NCBI GenBank assembly: GCA_900073065.1
Contig: FJOG01000077.1
Span: forward strand, 99,793 to 163,792
DNA: 64,000 nt
Direction of reading: 5' to 3'
Origin: Phialocephala subalpina
Taxonomy: Eukaryota > Ascomycota > Leotiomycetes > Helotiales > Mollisiaceae
Below are positions 21,497 through 31,073 of the stretch, one piece after another. Positions within the stretch are counted from its first letter, which is position 1, and each line of letters opens with the position of its first letter. Made by a program: the position numbers and the translations under genes. Below the pieces are notes generated by a model that searched no databases, was not told where the DNA came from, and saw only the letters and a list, made by a program, of their open reading frames with translations.

Positions 21497-22657
21497 TCAG
21501 TAGAAAAATGGAAAGACCGGTATCTGTGCGCCAGCAGAGATGAGTTTATTAATAGGGTCGAGATACTCTCTGAATTCCGTAATACGGAAGTTTTTGGTGG
21601 AAACAAATATCACCTAGTGCGCATCGTTCACATTAGATTTGGTACTGTTACCAAACAACGGAAAACTTACATAGTCATTCCAATATCCGGAAACAGCACC
21701 TGAAGGATCCCATTTAACTTTCCCATACGAGCCATTGCTTTCCACGATAACAACATCAGGATTGAGAAACTGGTCGCGAGTAAAATCAGTATTCTGTATA
21801 TAAGTAACGAAGTCAGTCAGCAAGGCCAATGTCCGTCTATTGAGAGGAGACAGACTTGGTGCCAATCAACTAGTGTTCTTTTCACCCATTCTGTCGTTGA
21901 TGTTCTGAATTGATCGTCAAATACCCGCTTCATTCCAACAGGCATGAAGGGCATCTTCAAAGTGAAACCCGGATCAAAAAGATGCGCTTCCGCTGGCGTA
22001 TCGCGATTTTCATCGAAAAAGTCGGGTAACAGAAAATAGTCATGCAGTGACTTCCGCTATCATAGGTATGAAGTTAGTGGCTGGTCCTAGGTAGGAGAAG
22101 TGGGTAAATCAAAGATGTGCAGAAGACTTGAATAAACTCACTGCGATAGCCTTCTCCTCATCACCTGCGAGAATAAATTTCGTTGGCGTATCGGGAATTG
22201 GCTCCCCCTCGCTGTATGAGCCATCAAAGTGGAACACAGGAAGATTGACTCCCATTCCACGGTAATATGCGAGAGGATCGCTCCATGTGCGAGCAGTTAA
22301 TATTCTGCCGTCTTGGATGATGACCAGCTCAATATGAGTACAGTCAAACTGCCTCTCAATTTCACCACCCCATTTCACTATCGCCTTTGTTCTTGACTCA
22401 ATCCAGTAGCGGGAGGCATCGCTGGTAGGGTATTTAACGACGTCTTCTCGCGACCAGCTCCTGACTGTCCGCCGAAGCCAATCTATCAAGACCGCGCGCT
22501 TCTCCCTAGGAAAGCTTTTCGGCATCCCAGGTGGCGAAAATGGAAATTCGAGGATGCAATCCTTCGATAGTAGCAGAGACTCGGTCTCGTCACTCTCCCA
22601 AAACGGGGTATAAATATATTCTTCAAGGACCTCATCGTTTGACCTTAAGTCGTGCAT
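21497..22657 (-). CDS. Duplicated SnoaL-like (NTF2-fold) protein
   Basis: Predicted 318 residues from exons 22657-22142, 22056-21856, 21793-21671 and 21613-21497. All introns are phase 0 (85, 62 and 57 bp), with GT..AG ends; intron 2 has the weaker donor GTCTGT. Two tandem SnoaL/PhzA-B-like domains are visible. Domain 1 (about 1-168) has FPFSPPGMPKSF, HIELVIIQDGRI and TWSDPLAYYRGMGVNLPVF. Domain 2 (about 175-318) has MPFMPVGMKRVF, NPDVVIVESNGSYG, GYWNDY and, in the last exon, ITEFREYLDPINKL. The small NTF2-like cup in this family serves cyclases, hydroxylases and small isomerases in polyketide, phenazine or catabolic pathways. Without a defined active site, no reaction is assigned. Exon 4 is needed to complete domain 2, which supports the splice model. 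It is divergent from the MFS gene at 23290 and may share its promoter. Confidence 0.8.
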
Positions 22658-22796
22658 TCTGATATTTCGAATATGTACCGTGTAATGGCTTCGTAAATGT
22701 AGGCAGTATGAAGATAAGAATTGGAGAGTAAGATTACATGCTTCTACAGAAGTTACTCTGGAAATTATACGTCAAGCAGGAGAAGAAAGAAACCGG

Positions 22797-23014
22797 GAGA
22801 TCCAGCCTAACCCAAAAGCGGATATACGATAGGCCACGCAGCTTACCACGCGCTCTCAAGGTCCTCGTGCCTCACTACCATGCCGAAACTCAAATAAGAT
22901 ATTGCTTTGCGATTACAAGCAACATTGCCGGAGAAAGAAGGGACTAAGATGAGGAGCATTACGTAGGCCTAGAGATCCGCCTAACCTAAAATAGATAAGT
23001 GATAGGCCATGCAG
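22797..23014. repeat. Imperfect direct repeat in the SnoaL/MFS promoter region
   Basis: About 45 bp starting GAGATCC(A)GCCTAAC and ending GATAGGCCAcGCAG occurs at 22797-22841 and again, diverged, at 22972-23014, spaced about 175 bp. Both copies lie between the divergent SnoaL-like and MFS genes. Confidence 0.6.
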
Positions 23015-23175
23015 AACATGACTCGCTTAGTGCTCTGAAGATGCTCCCCTACTAAGGTTACACACAGATGGCATATCGTACTTATCGCAACCTTTGACAA
23101 ATGCATCCGGAGCAACTGCCGGTGCTAAACCGGGGCTGCCTAATTTGCCAGCAAGGAAAGGACTTCGAACATGTG

Positions 23176-23183
23176 TATATAAA
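23176..23183 (+). promoter_or_regulatory. TATA box of the MFS transporter
   Basis: TATATAAA lies about 107 bp upstream of the MFS ATG, a good core-promoter match on motif and spacing. Confidence 0.45.
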
Positions 23184-23289
23184 CCCTGGGGTGTTTCCAG
23201 AGAGCTTAAGCTTAATTTCTGACGTTTTCCATCGCAATTTTCGATCCTACTCATTAGAAGAACAATCCTCGCATACTGCCAAGCTAAGC

Positions 23290-25048
23290 ATGGCAAGACC
23301 GGACCGTGATCCGGATGCAGACTTACCAAAGGATGGCAAAACCGACGCTCTACAAAGTGATATACCTAGCAATGACAAAGATTGTCATTCTCCTAAGCCT
23401 GCGCTTGGAACTGCACGCTTAATTAAGGGCGATGGCCGTATCATTCTCGTCCCTACGCCGTCCCGAGACCCTGCAGATCCTCTCAACTGGAGCCCTCTTC
23501 GAAAATGGACCATTCTCAGTTTATTAGTCCTTTGGAGTGCTACTGCTTTGTCGGTGCAAAATTTTCTCTCCAATTTCCTCCCTTCGGTCTACACACGATT
23601 CCCTGACGCGACGACAAATCAGATCAATCTCTTGCTCACAATCTCTACTCCATTGGTCGCTCCTGGACAACTGGTTTTTGTACCGTTGGCTCTTACATAT
23701 GGTCGACGATTCTCCTTATTGTTGTCCATTACCTTGCTATTGGTCTCGACCGTGTGGGGCGCATGCTCGACCTCATACGGCTCCTTGCTAGGCGCTCGTG
23801 TCGTCGAGGGATTTGCAGGTGGCCCAACCGACGCAATGGGTTTTACAATCATTCAAGAATTCTCCTTCGTCCATGAACGGGGAAGGATGCTGGGTGTCTT
23901 AATGATGGGCCAGCTCGCGCTTCAGCTGGTTTTCGCGATCGCCACCAACTATATGGCAGTTTCCACCGGCTTCAAGTGGCCTTTCGTCCTTTTCTCTTGC
24001 ATCTCGGCCGGAACGTTCATAGGCTTGTGGATTTTCATGCCGGAAACTCGCTATGAGCGACATTCCGAACAAAACAACCTCGAGATCACACTGAAAGAGC
24101 ATACAGCAATAAGGAAGGCGCTTAACTCAACTGGAGAATTCCCCCACTTCGGATTGAAACGACAAATGAGCTTTTGGGTTGGCAAGGGAAGTGGACCAGA
24201 TAGAGACTTCTTCCTCGTCTTTAGGCATATAGGAGCCATGCTATTTCACCCTGTCATATGGTGGAGCGCACTGCTGAATGCGGTCATGACTGGGTATGTA
24301 CTGCCTTTCTAATCTGTTCGTCGAATTGATCATTTACGTTGGACAATCACTGAATTCCTGCGTCTTATTCGCTAGGGCCCTCATTGCCTTCTCCACCATC
24401 TTTGCGGAAATGCTCGTTGCTCCACCATGGAGCTGGCCTGCCACAAACGTAGGCCTGATTAACATAGGGGCTGTTGTTGCTGCACTTCGTAAGCTCGAAT
24501 AAAGTAACGTTTCTAGATAGTACTGACGAAGCGCCCATCTAGTCAATTGGGTACTCCTCGGATGGGGTAATGATAAATTGGCCGTTTACCTAGCTAAACG
24601 AAATAAAGGCGTAAGCGTGCCAGAGCATCGCCTCCTCCTCCTAAGTATACCCGTTGCTATCGGATTCGCCGCGAATATTGGCTTTGGAGCAATCGCACAA
24701 CGATACCTAATCACGGATCCCGGCGGATCGCAGCCGCACTGGTTTTCTCTGGCTTTCATTTTCGCCATTTTCTACATGGCTTTTGGAGGCATCTTAGAGG
24801 TGACGTACACGTACCTTGCCGCTATGACGGAACCATCACATTCGTTGGCCGCAATGACAGTTGTCTCCGTCCTAAGAGATATGATTAGTTTCGGCATGAG
24901 TTACGGAGTCAACAACTTTGCTGTTAAATACGGATATCTAACCAGCTTCGGGGTGTATGGGATGTTAGTGGCGGTGTTTGGCCTGATGGGCGTTCCTATC
25001 TACTTCTACGGCAAGGTGCTGCGTACGAAGCTACACAGTGCCATCTAG
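23290..25048 (+). CDS. MFS transporter (12-TM drug:H+ antiporter type)
   Basis: Predicted 540 residues from exons 23290-24293, 24376-24488 and 24543-25048 (introns 82 and 54 bp); the sum is in frame. A hydrophilic N-terminus of about 75 residues ends in DPADPLNWSPLRKWTIL, the typical fungal DHA1 pre-TM1 motif. LTYGRRFSLLL after TM2 is the motif-A equivalent and FMPETRYER closes the N-terminal half after TM6. The central loop is about 90 residues. The second half continues through ALIAFSTIFAEMLVAPPWSW, then LLGWGNDKLAVYLAKRNKG (motif-A-like loop of the C-half) to the last helices. It is probably a plasma-membrane exporter or importer of small organic molecules; the substrate is unknown. It stands between the SnoaL-like gene and the regulator at 25487, all within 5.4 kb. 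Confidence 0.9.
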
Positions 25049-25486
25049 GCGATTAATGGACGTAGTTGTTTAGGAAAGAAGGCTTACAAGACAAGAGCCT
25101 AGGTTTATCACCATTGCTCTAAGAAATCTGCAGCAATGTTGCTTCTCAAGTTAGGGGATGAAAGGGTTGTCTGGAAGAAAAATCGGTTGATGACGAATGC
25201 AAAGTTTCTTTGCTTTCGAGTGGTTTCGGGCGAACTTAGGGCTGTTGCCACCGGCATCCTTCGTGCCACATAATACGTAGAGGACCTGTATATTTGAGCA
25301 TATTTGGCCACAACAAGTAACAGTGAGACCAGGGATAGTGACCATGTGACCCCCGCTAGTGCCGGCTCATTATCTTGAAGCGAAGCGATGACGGAATGTG
25401 CAACTTCCCCTCTTCTCTCTTGATCTCTCTGCAATCGACGGGAGTTCCATCGACGGAATCGTCTTATATCTTCTACCCAATTAACA
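25049..25486. other. Spacer between the MFS gene and its downstream regulator
   Basis: About 440 bp with only a non-coding-looking minus frame. It presumably holds the MFS 3' end and the regulator's promoter. Confidence 0.5.
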
Positions 25487-26839
25487 ATGCCTACGCGACG
25501 AGTTCGGACGGTCGAGGGCTCATGTTGGGTATGCAGAGAGCGTCGAGTGATGTGTGATCTTTCCTTGCCGGCGTGCGGCAAATGTGTGAATACTGGCCGC
25601 GTATGTGATTATGGGAAAGTTCGACTTCGTTGGACGGACTGTATTGCATTGAGAGGACGACTGGCGGGCAAGAAAATACCTCTTTATCGCCCTCCATCAT
25701 CACAGAAGAACCATAATCACGATTTACTCTATTTTGAGAACGAACTGCTTCCCCGCTTCACCTTATCCAATACTGTCCCTCGCGGGTTGGACTTGGCCGC
25801 TCTTTCTCGAGACCCGATACTACTTCAGTCAATTGTCGCTGTTGGAACTGCCCACCAGGCAAGCCGAATCGGCCACGCAGATGCCACGTTGTCCTCGTCA
25901 AAAAATCGGGACCGCAATTACGCCATTAGAATTTTCAGGAAGAATCTCGTCGGAACGCACGCCGAGGAAGCCAATAACTCATTATTCATAGCTAATGTGT
26001 TACTCTGTATCCTTGATGGAATCATCGAGCAACCTAGTATGGAGGACTCAGCAACACATTACCACATTCTTGGCGGAAAAGCGATCCTGAATCAGTGGGG
26101 GGGTGTACATGGCATATTCCAGCTGAAGAACGAGCTACTGGTGTTCATGCTATCGATATTCGCGACAATGGACCTTACTCATGCTATACTAATTGGCGAA
26201 GAACCGCATCTCGAGGCATCCTCGTGGGCAGAATTCGGGAGTTGCAATACTTGGTGGGGCAATGTCAATCCGAAAGATAACTTCCTCGAGACCATGGCAA
26301 TTTTTTCACAGCTGGCCACTCTCGGCCATGGAGTTCGATACTTGAACAATACGGTTCCCATCGGCGTATTGCTGTCGATCCAGATGGCTTTAGGGCGGCA
26401 AGCACATCGTAGAGAAGATTGCGAGGACGAGAGCCATGAGGGTTTGCGCTGGGCCTCCTTCTGCTCTGTATATCATTCCGCAGCTTCCATCTATTTATAC
26501 AGAGCGCTCAGTGGCCTAGGTGTGGGCCACCTCCTGGTTCGGCAAGCCGTAGCTAGCTGCATAGAGGCCATCGGAGGCACGACGCTCACTCCACAACTCC
26601 ACCACTGCATTCTATTCCCGTTGCTGATCGTTGGATCTCACTGTATACTGCAAGAACAGAGACTTGAAGTACGGCGGAGCCTTCATCGCACAGCGAGCTA
26701 TTTATCATTTGGAAGCTTGCGTTCTCTGGACTGTTTTCTTGAAGAGTTATGGATAAGGATGGATCAAACTTTAGACTACTGGGAATTAAGTTGGTGGGAG
26801 TACTTCGATGAAATAGCAAATGTAACATGCCTTTTCTAA
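25487..26839 (+). CDS. Zn2Cys6 transcription factor (Fungal_trans_2 type)
   Basis: Intronless 450-residue regulator from an ATG at 25487. The zinc cluster is at the N-terminus, C-x2-C-x6-C-x6-C-x2-C-x6-C with Cys at about 13, 16, 23, 30, 33 and 40 (CWVCRERRVMC then CGKCVNTGRVC). The rest follows the PF11951 layout: an early YFENELLPRF segment, DPILLQSIVAVGTAH, the YAIRIFRKNL and LLCILDGI helices, HYHILGGKAILNQWGG, and a C-terminal HHCILFPLLIVGSH segment near the end. Such proteins often control an adjacent metabolic or transport gene, here the MFS transporter 440 bp upstream on the same strand. It is the last intact-looking gene before AT-rich repeat DNA begins at about 26.88 kb. Confidence 0.92.
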   Translation: MPTRRVRTVEGSCWVCRERRVMCDLSLPACGKCVNTGRVCDYGKVRLRWTDCIALRGRLAGKKIPLYRPPSSQKNHNHDLLYFENELLPRFTLSNTVPRGLDLAALSRDPILLQSIVAVGTAHQASRIGHADATLSSSKNRDRNYAIRIFRKNLVGTHAEEANNSLFIANVLLCILDGIIEQPSMEDSATHYHILGGKAILNQWGGVHGIFQLKNELLVFMLSIFATMDLTHAILIGEEPHLEASSWAEFGSCNTWWGNVNPKDNFLETMAIFSQLATLGHGVRYLNNTVPIGVLLSIQMALGRQAHRREDCEDESHEGLRWASFCSVYHSAASIYLYRALSGLGVGHLLVRQAVASCIEAIGGTTLTPQLHHCILFPLLIVGSHCILQEQRLEVRRSLHRTASYLSFGSLRSLDCFLEELWIRMDQTLDYWELSWWEYFDEIANVTCLF

Positions 26840-26879
26840 ACCAAGGAAGGGGAGAAGAAGTTCACTTGGTAAAAGGCTT

Positions 26880-27904
26880 TGGGCTTTATTATATTTCGCA
26901 CTCTAAACGAATGATATTAGAAAGCGCTTTCGAGTTTATACTTGGTCGAGCGTTTTTTTAAGCGAGGTAACTTTGAGAATATTAAAATTTCTAAGATTAT
27001 ATCTCCTCGAAATTATAATATTTGTAATAATAAACCTAATCGCGAGGCTGCTAGTATCCGGGCCCAAATACCAGGCGGTGAGGGGATTCTGCCCACGCAA
27101 AATGACGTGAAGGCCGAAACAAGGGTCCCAAATACTAACTCCCAAATACCAATTTCCGGGGTAAGACCTCATTTCCCCCCTTCCCGTAACTATTGACCCC
27201 TTAAAAGCTGGTTATACCTCTGTAGACGTCTCGTCGAGCTCTGTCTGAAATCTGAGCCAAATACGAGTAGTATTGCGTGAGAAAATCCTTACTCTAAATT
27301 ACTTTAACCTTATTATCGTCGATTTTTAAAGTTATCGTTTAATCAGTTAAAAACTCCAAAAAGCTATAATCGATTAGTTAATTTAGTACCCACGCCACCA
27401 AGTTCTAATTTATAGGGTTTATAGCTATATAATCTCAAATTTAATTAATTATTTGGCCGATAAATATAAAGATATCGATATAAAATCCCGGAATCTAACC
27501 GTTATCGAATACTCTAAATTGCAATTTAATCGACTACCGAATGCAAACTTTAATTATAAACTAAGGAATTCGATTCTAACTATTAATAGCTTTATTATTT
27601 AAAGGGGTTTTATTTGCGGTAAATATGAGTTCGTTATAATTAATTAAAAGAAATTGAGAGTATATTACGGGGAGAAGAAGTATAAATAAGTATTAAAGAA
27701 AAGGGATCCGATGCGCTAATTTAAAGTCAAACTGTAAACCTTTTTTACTATTCCTAGAAATGCCGTCTATTACTTCTGTGTGATAATACTTAAGGCTAAA
27801 GTAGAAGCGGGAGGAAACGAAGCGCATATAGTCGATAAAAGAGGCCAACCGAACTACTAATTAATTGATAATATCAAGGAATAATAGGCACATAAAAAGG
27901 AGTA
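26880..27904. other. Start of the AT-rich, RIP-mutated region; no gene seen
   Basis: Composition drops sharply to AT-rich after the last gene. A patch at about 27055-27190 is GC-balanced and repeats CCCAAATAC three times; otherwise only short broken frames are present. It is probably transposon debris of unknown family. Confidence 0.5.
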
Positions 27905-28252
27905 TGTAACGGTTGGCTCGACCAACTAACTGTAAGGTTAATTGTATGTGATAAGGATTAGGTGATTCCAATGAATAGTAACGTTTAAACCTTGTTACTA
28001 AGTATGGTATTAAGATACTGTATTTGAGTTGAGCACGAAGCTTCTATCTAAGGAAACTCATCTGCTTATATAGAACCTTCCTACTTACTGGAGTCCAGAA
28101 CGGTGGAGTCCCCTCCTGTCCCAGGACTCCATTGTCTGGGATTCCATCACGTGACCACTAAGTCCCGTGCCTCCCATGACCCTAGGGTCTACTGTAAGTA
28201 GGCGTACTTGCTTACTAAGCCTATGGTCCACTAGGTCATATGAGTCGTAACA
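27905..28252 (+). repeat. Possible solo LTR
   Basis: About 350 bp starting TGTAACGGTTGG and ending GAGTCGTAACA, the TG..CA ends with near-inverted TGTAACG/CGTAACA termini expected of an LTR. An internal TATATAG lies in the middle third. No target-site duplication is visible and no second copy was found, so this is tentative. Confidence 0.4.
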
Positions 28253-28347
28253 CTATCCCCTTTTTAGCTAGCGTAGTCTCGACGCTTAAATCAAGGTAAA
28301 GAAATATCGTTCTCAAGCCTCATCTTCCTTCCTTCCCCCCCATTCTC

Positions 28348-28780
28348 GTGATGTCGCCCATTGCACATAGGAAAAGAAAAGAGAGACTAGCGCTTGCCTT
28401 GCGCATTAAAAAATCAAAGCGCCCGGCCGCCACGTGCTCTTACTACAAGAATCACGCCCGTCGGTGCCTCCTCGATAAATCCGAATCACCGCGCTATTCC
28501 GAGTGTATCCGTTCCAAACGGTCCTACGACTCCACGGGTTATTTGGAGTTGGTGGTTCGCAAGCCGGTGTATCGCTTCTTCTGTGGTCCCCGGCCTAAGA
28601 GAGCCCTTCCGATTACTCTTAAACCTCCCTTAGATCCCCTACTGGACCCTTTTACTTCTTAGTTACCGGCCTTCGAGTTAAACGTTTCCGAGCTCGAAAT
28701 GGCCGACCTCCTCTTTTAAGTAGACTCGGGTTTTAGCAATGGAACGCCTTAAGCTTCTCACGGCAATTAAAGTTCCATTT
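28348..28780 (+). pseudogene. Small Cys-motif ORF, repeat-associated
   Basis: An open frame from the ATG pair at 28348 runs 104 codons to a TAG at 28660 and reads on plausibly (FELNVSELEMADLLF) to about 28780 past TAG/TAA codons that could derive from CAG/CAA. The N-terminus is Lys/Arg-rich, followed by TCSYYKNHARRC and RYSECIRSKRSYD. Repeat-associated fungal ORFs often have a CxxC...C...C-x2-C...CD zinc-type motif, and two Tyr residues here sit where Cys (TGC to TAC) would be expected. It could be an accessory ORF of a retroelement; no function is assigned. Confidence 0.45.
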
Positions 28781-28799
28781 AAGTTCTTATGTGTTTTCC

Positions 28800-29790
28800 G
28801 AATATAAATACTTTTACTATTTAATTAAATACTTAGTCCGATTTCTAATAATTTGACAATCTAAAATATTTTTCACGTCGTATTCGGCGTTTAAATTAAC
28901 TAATTCGATTTCAACCTCTAAAGCTCGTAATACTCCTAGTAGTACTAATTCGAAGAGAGATATATAAAATACCGGATATATATTCATATTATTAAATAAA
29001 GCGAATTCGTAATTAATTAGACTTTTGACTTTTTTGATTTTATATAGTCCAATTTTCTTATAATCCAATTTATCGCTTAATCGTTTCGTTTTAATATTTC
29101 GACGAATTAAATAAACTTTATCCCCCTCTTTAAGCGTAAATTCTATACTACGATACTTATTGTAATACAATACTAACTTAGTAGCCACGAACTGTATATC
29201 CTCCGCGAGTTTTTCGCGTAAAGACTTCAGTTTATCGATTTAAATCCTAGCATTCTATATTTCCGATTCCATCGAGTGCAATATTTAATATACTCTTAAT
29301 TTATACTTATAATTAGCGTAAAAAAGCGAGACCTTCGTACTTTCTATTACTGCGCTATTATACGCGAACTATGCCAATAATAAGAATTCCGCCTAATTGT
29401 TTTATTAATAATTAACGTAACAACGGAAGTATATTTCCATAATTTGATTTAATCGTTTTATTTGTCCATTTGTCTAAAAATAGAAAGCTATTAAAAGCTT
29501 CTATTTAATTCTTAGTAATACGATTAAAATAATCTAGAATTTCGAAGTAAAGAGCTTATCTCTATCCGAGATGATTTCGTTTGGTACTTTATGATTGATT
29601 ATTACAATTCGCAAGAATATATAAACCAAGTTTTCTACTGTATATACCTCAAAGTATAAGATCATATATACATACTTTATTAGTCTATCCGTAATCACAA
29701 AAATAGTATCGTATTCGATATTCGATATTAATTCTCTTAAAAGTAATAGTTTTACCACGAAGTCCTATACAATAGACTTTTAAACGCCTG
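28800..29790 (-). pseudogene. Ty3/gypsy integrase remnant (rve core to chromodomain start)
   Basis: Read on the minus strand, one frame gives DTIFVITDRLIKYVYMI and NHKVPNEIISDRDKLF (integrase catalytic core with D..D spacing), then TNGQIKRLNQ, FAYNSAVIEST and the C-terminal KLDYKKIGLYKIKK, YPVFYISL and ILD...TKYLIK, which leads into a chromodomain and is cut by a TAG at the expected Trp. Internal stops are TAA/TAG in CAA/CAG positions. Reverse transcriptase, protease and LTRs are not found next to it; the fragment is truncated at about 29.79 kb, where GC-rich TTAGGG-containing DNA begins. Confidence 0.8.
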
Positions 29791-29799
29791 GAAGTATAT

Positions 29800-29855
29800 T
29801 TAGGGTTAGGGCGTCGGGAACGGGCAGCGGGCAGCGGGTGTCGGGTGTCGGGTCT
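29800..29855 (+). repeat. Telomere-like G-triplet tract (G-quadruplex potential)
   Basis: TTTAGGGTTAGGG grades into GGGCAGC and GGGTGTC heptamers. GGG triplets start at 29803, 29809, 29816, 29822, 29829, 29836, 29843 and 29850, a 6-7-nt period. This resembles degenerate telomere repeats and satisfies the simple G3-loop-G3 quadruplex pattern. Confidence 0.75.
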
Positions 29856-29966
29856 TAACGGTTATAGGGTCCTCGAGAGGTAAGGGGCAAGCCCCTACGC
29901 CTGCGGCAGGCCTGGGTGCTCCCGGGTTAGGGTTGGCAAGTCCCCTTGGTGCGCAGCACCCTTAGA

Positions 29967-30141
29967 CACGTGCAAACACGTGTCGTCACGTGTTTTACAC
30001 GTCCGACACGTAAATACACGTCTCTCTCGCGCGCAGCGCCTTGGGACGTGGAGTGACGCTCCGCTGGGCCACTGCCGTGGAGGCCGAGTCGCTTCGGGTG
30101 CGCAGCACTCAAGGACACGTGAAAAACACGTGAAAACACGT
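29967..30141. repeat. Two clusters of ACACGT(G) sites at about 10-bp spacing
   Basis: The palindrome CACGTG occurs at 29967, 29977 and 29987, exactly 10 bp apart, continuing as CACGT at about 29998, 30007 and 30017. A second cluster has CACGTG at 30116 and 30127 and CACGT at 30137. One helical turn between sites places them on the same DNA face. CACGTG is the E-box/CDEI core bound by bHLH proteins such as Cbf1; no binding protein is implied by sequence alone. Confidence 0.75.
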
Positions 30142-30319
30142 CAATTTAGTATATGAGACCTCTGGACGTGTTTCGACGCGACAAACCGTGTTTCTCACTC
30201 GATGAACGTGTCTTTACGTACTGCGCACTCGAATTCATCTTATTCTCACTCGATGCACTATATAGACGGGCGATTTTCTCTTCTTCTTTGTCTTTCCTCG
30301 ATATCTCTCTCTCTTTCCC

Positions 30320-30790
30320 ATGGCGGACTCCCTCTCTCNCTCGGCCGCTAACCGCAAGCTCCGGACGCAATACCGCGAAGTCCGCAATACGGTTTGGCTC
30401 CTCAAAGCCAAGTACAAGCAACGGAAACTCGATTCGCTCAAAATCGAAGCTTAAAACCACGCGCTCCGACAAACGATTAATCGGCAATGCGTTCTCATTC
30501 AAACGTCTAATACGCAACTCGAGGAATAAGGCGAGCTCGTCACGTTCTACGGTCAAGAGATTGACCGTCTCGAAGGTGATCTCTTTACTTACCGCATAGC
30601 CGAACTCTACCCTCCCCCTCCCTCCCCCTCGCCGTCTCTCGATACTCTTCTCGAACTCGATGCGGTTCATACGGCTTCTCACTTTGCCATGGTTTATACG
30701 GCCGGCTTCGATACGGTCCAAGCATACTATGAATTCCATGCCCTTCTCTTTTCCGACCCCGCGGACTCCGGGGTGGGCTCGTCTCCATAG
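30320..30790 (+). pseudogene. Coiled-coil-type ORF (156 codons) with two RIP-type stops
   Basis: From the ATG at 30320 one frame runs to TAG at 30788, broken only by TAA at 30452 and TAA at 30527; both would be Gln if CAA had mutated to TAA. One base (30339) is N. The product is rich in Lys/Arg/Glu/Gln with heptad-like Leu spacing (VWLLKAKYKQRKLDSL, then EIDRLEGDLFTYRIAEL), followed by a short Pro/Ser hinge (PPPPSPSPS) and a globular-looking tail ending in SDPADSGVGSSP. I recognise it only as resembling accessory coiled-coil ORFs seen in fungal retroelements. A purine-rich GGGGGGAG tract at about 30850, a candidate polypurine tract, follows it. Confidence 0.55.
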
Positions 30791-31054
30791 GGTGGCTAAT
30801 CCTTAATGGATCGGTCTTGGGTTTAGCCTTGGATTTTTGTTGGAACTCGGGGGGAGTGTGCACGTAGTGAATTTAAATGTAGGGATAGTGATTTTGACTT
30901 CCCGTGACTTATTAACCGAGTAACCAAGGAATTTACTAAGATTCCACCCGCTACACAGGATTCCCAGGAGGTAGAACTACACGGGGTATAGCGGAGACCA
31001 AGGGATTCCAGTGACGCTGCGCTAGCGAGATCGAAGGGGAGGCCATGCATCCCA

Positions 31055-31073
31055 TAGTAGGGTTAGGGTTAGG
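31055..31073 (+). repeat. Interstitial telomeric motif (TTAGGG)
   Basis: Three TAGGGT units in tandem (AGTAGGGTTAGGGTTAGG) mark the right boundary of the less AT-rich segment that begins at 29.80 kb with a similar motif in the same orientation. Confidence 0.8.
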
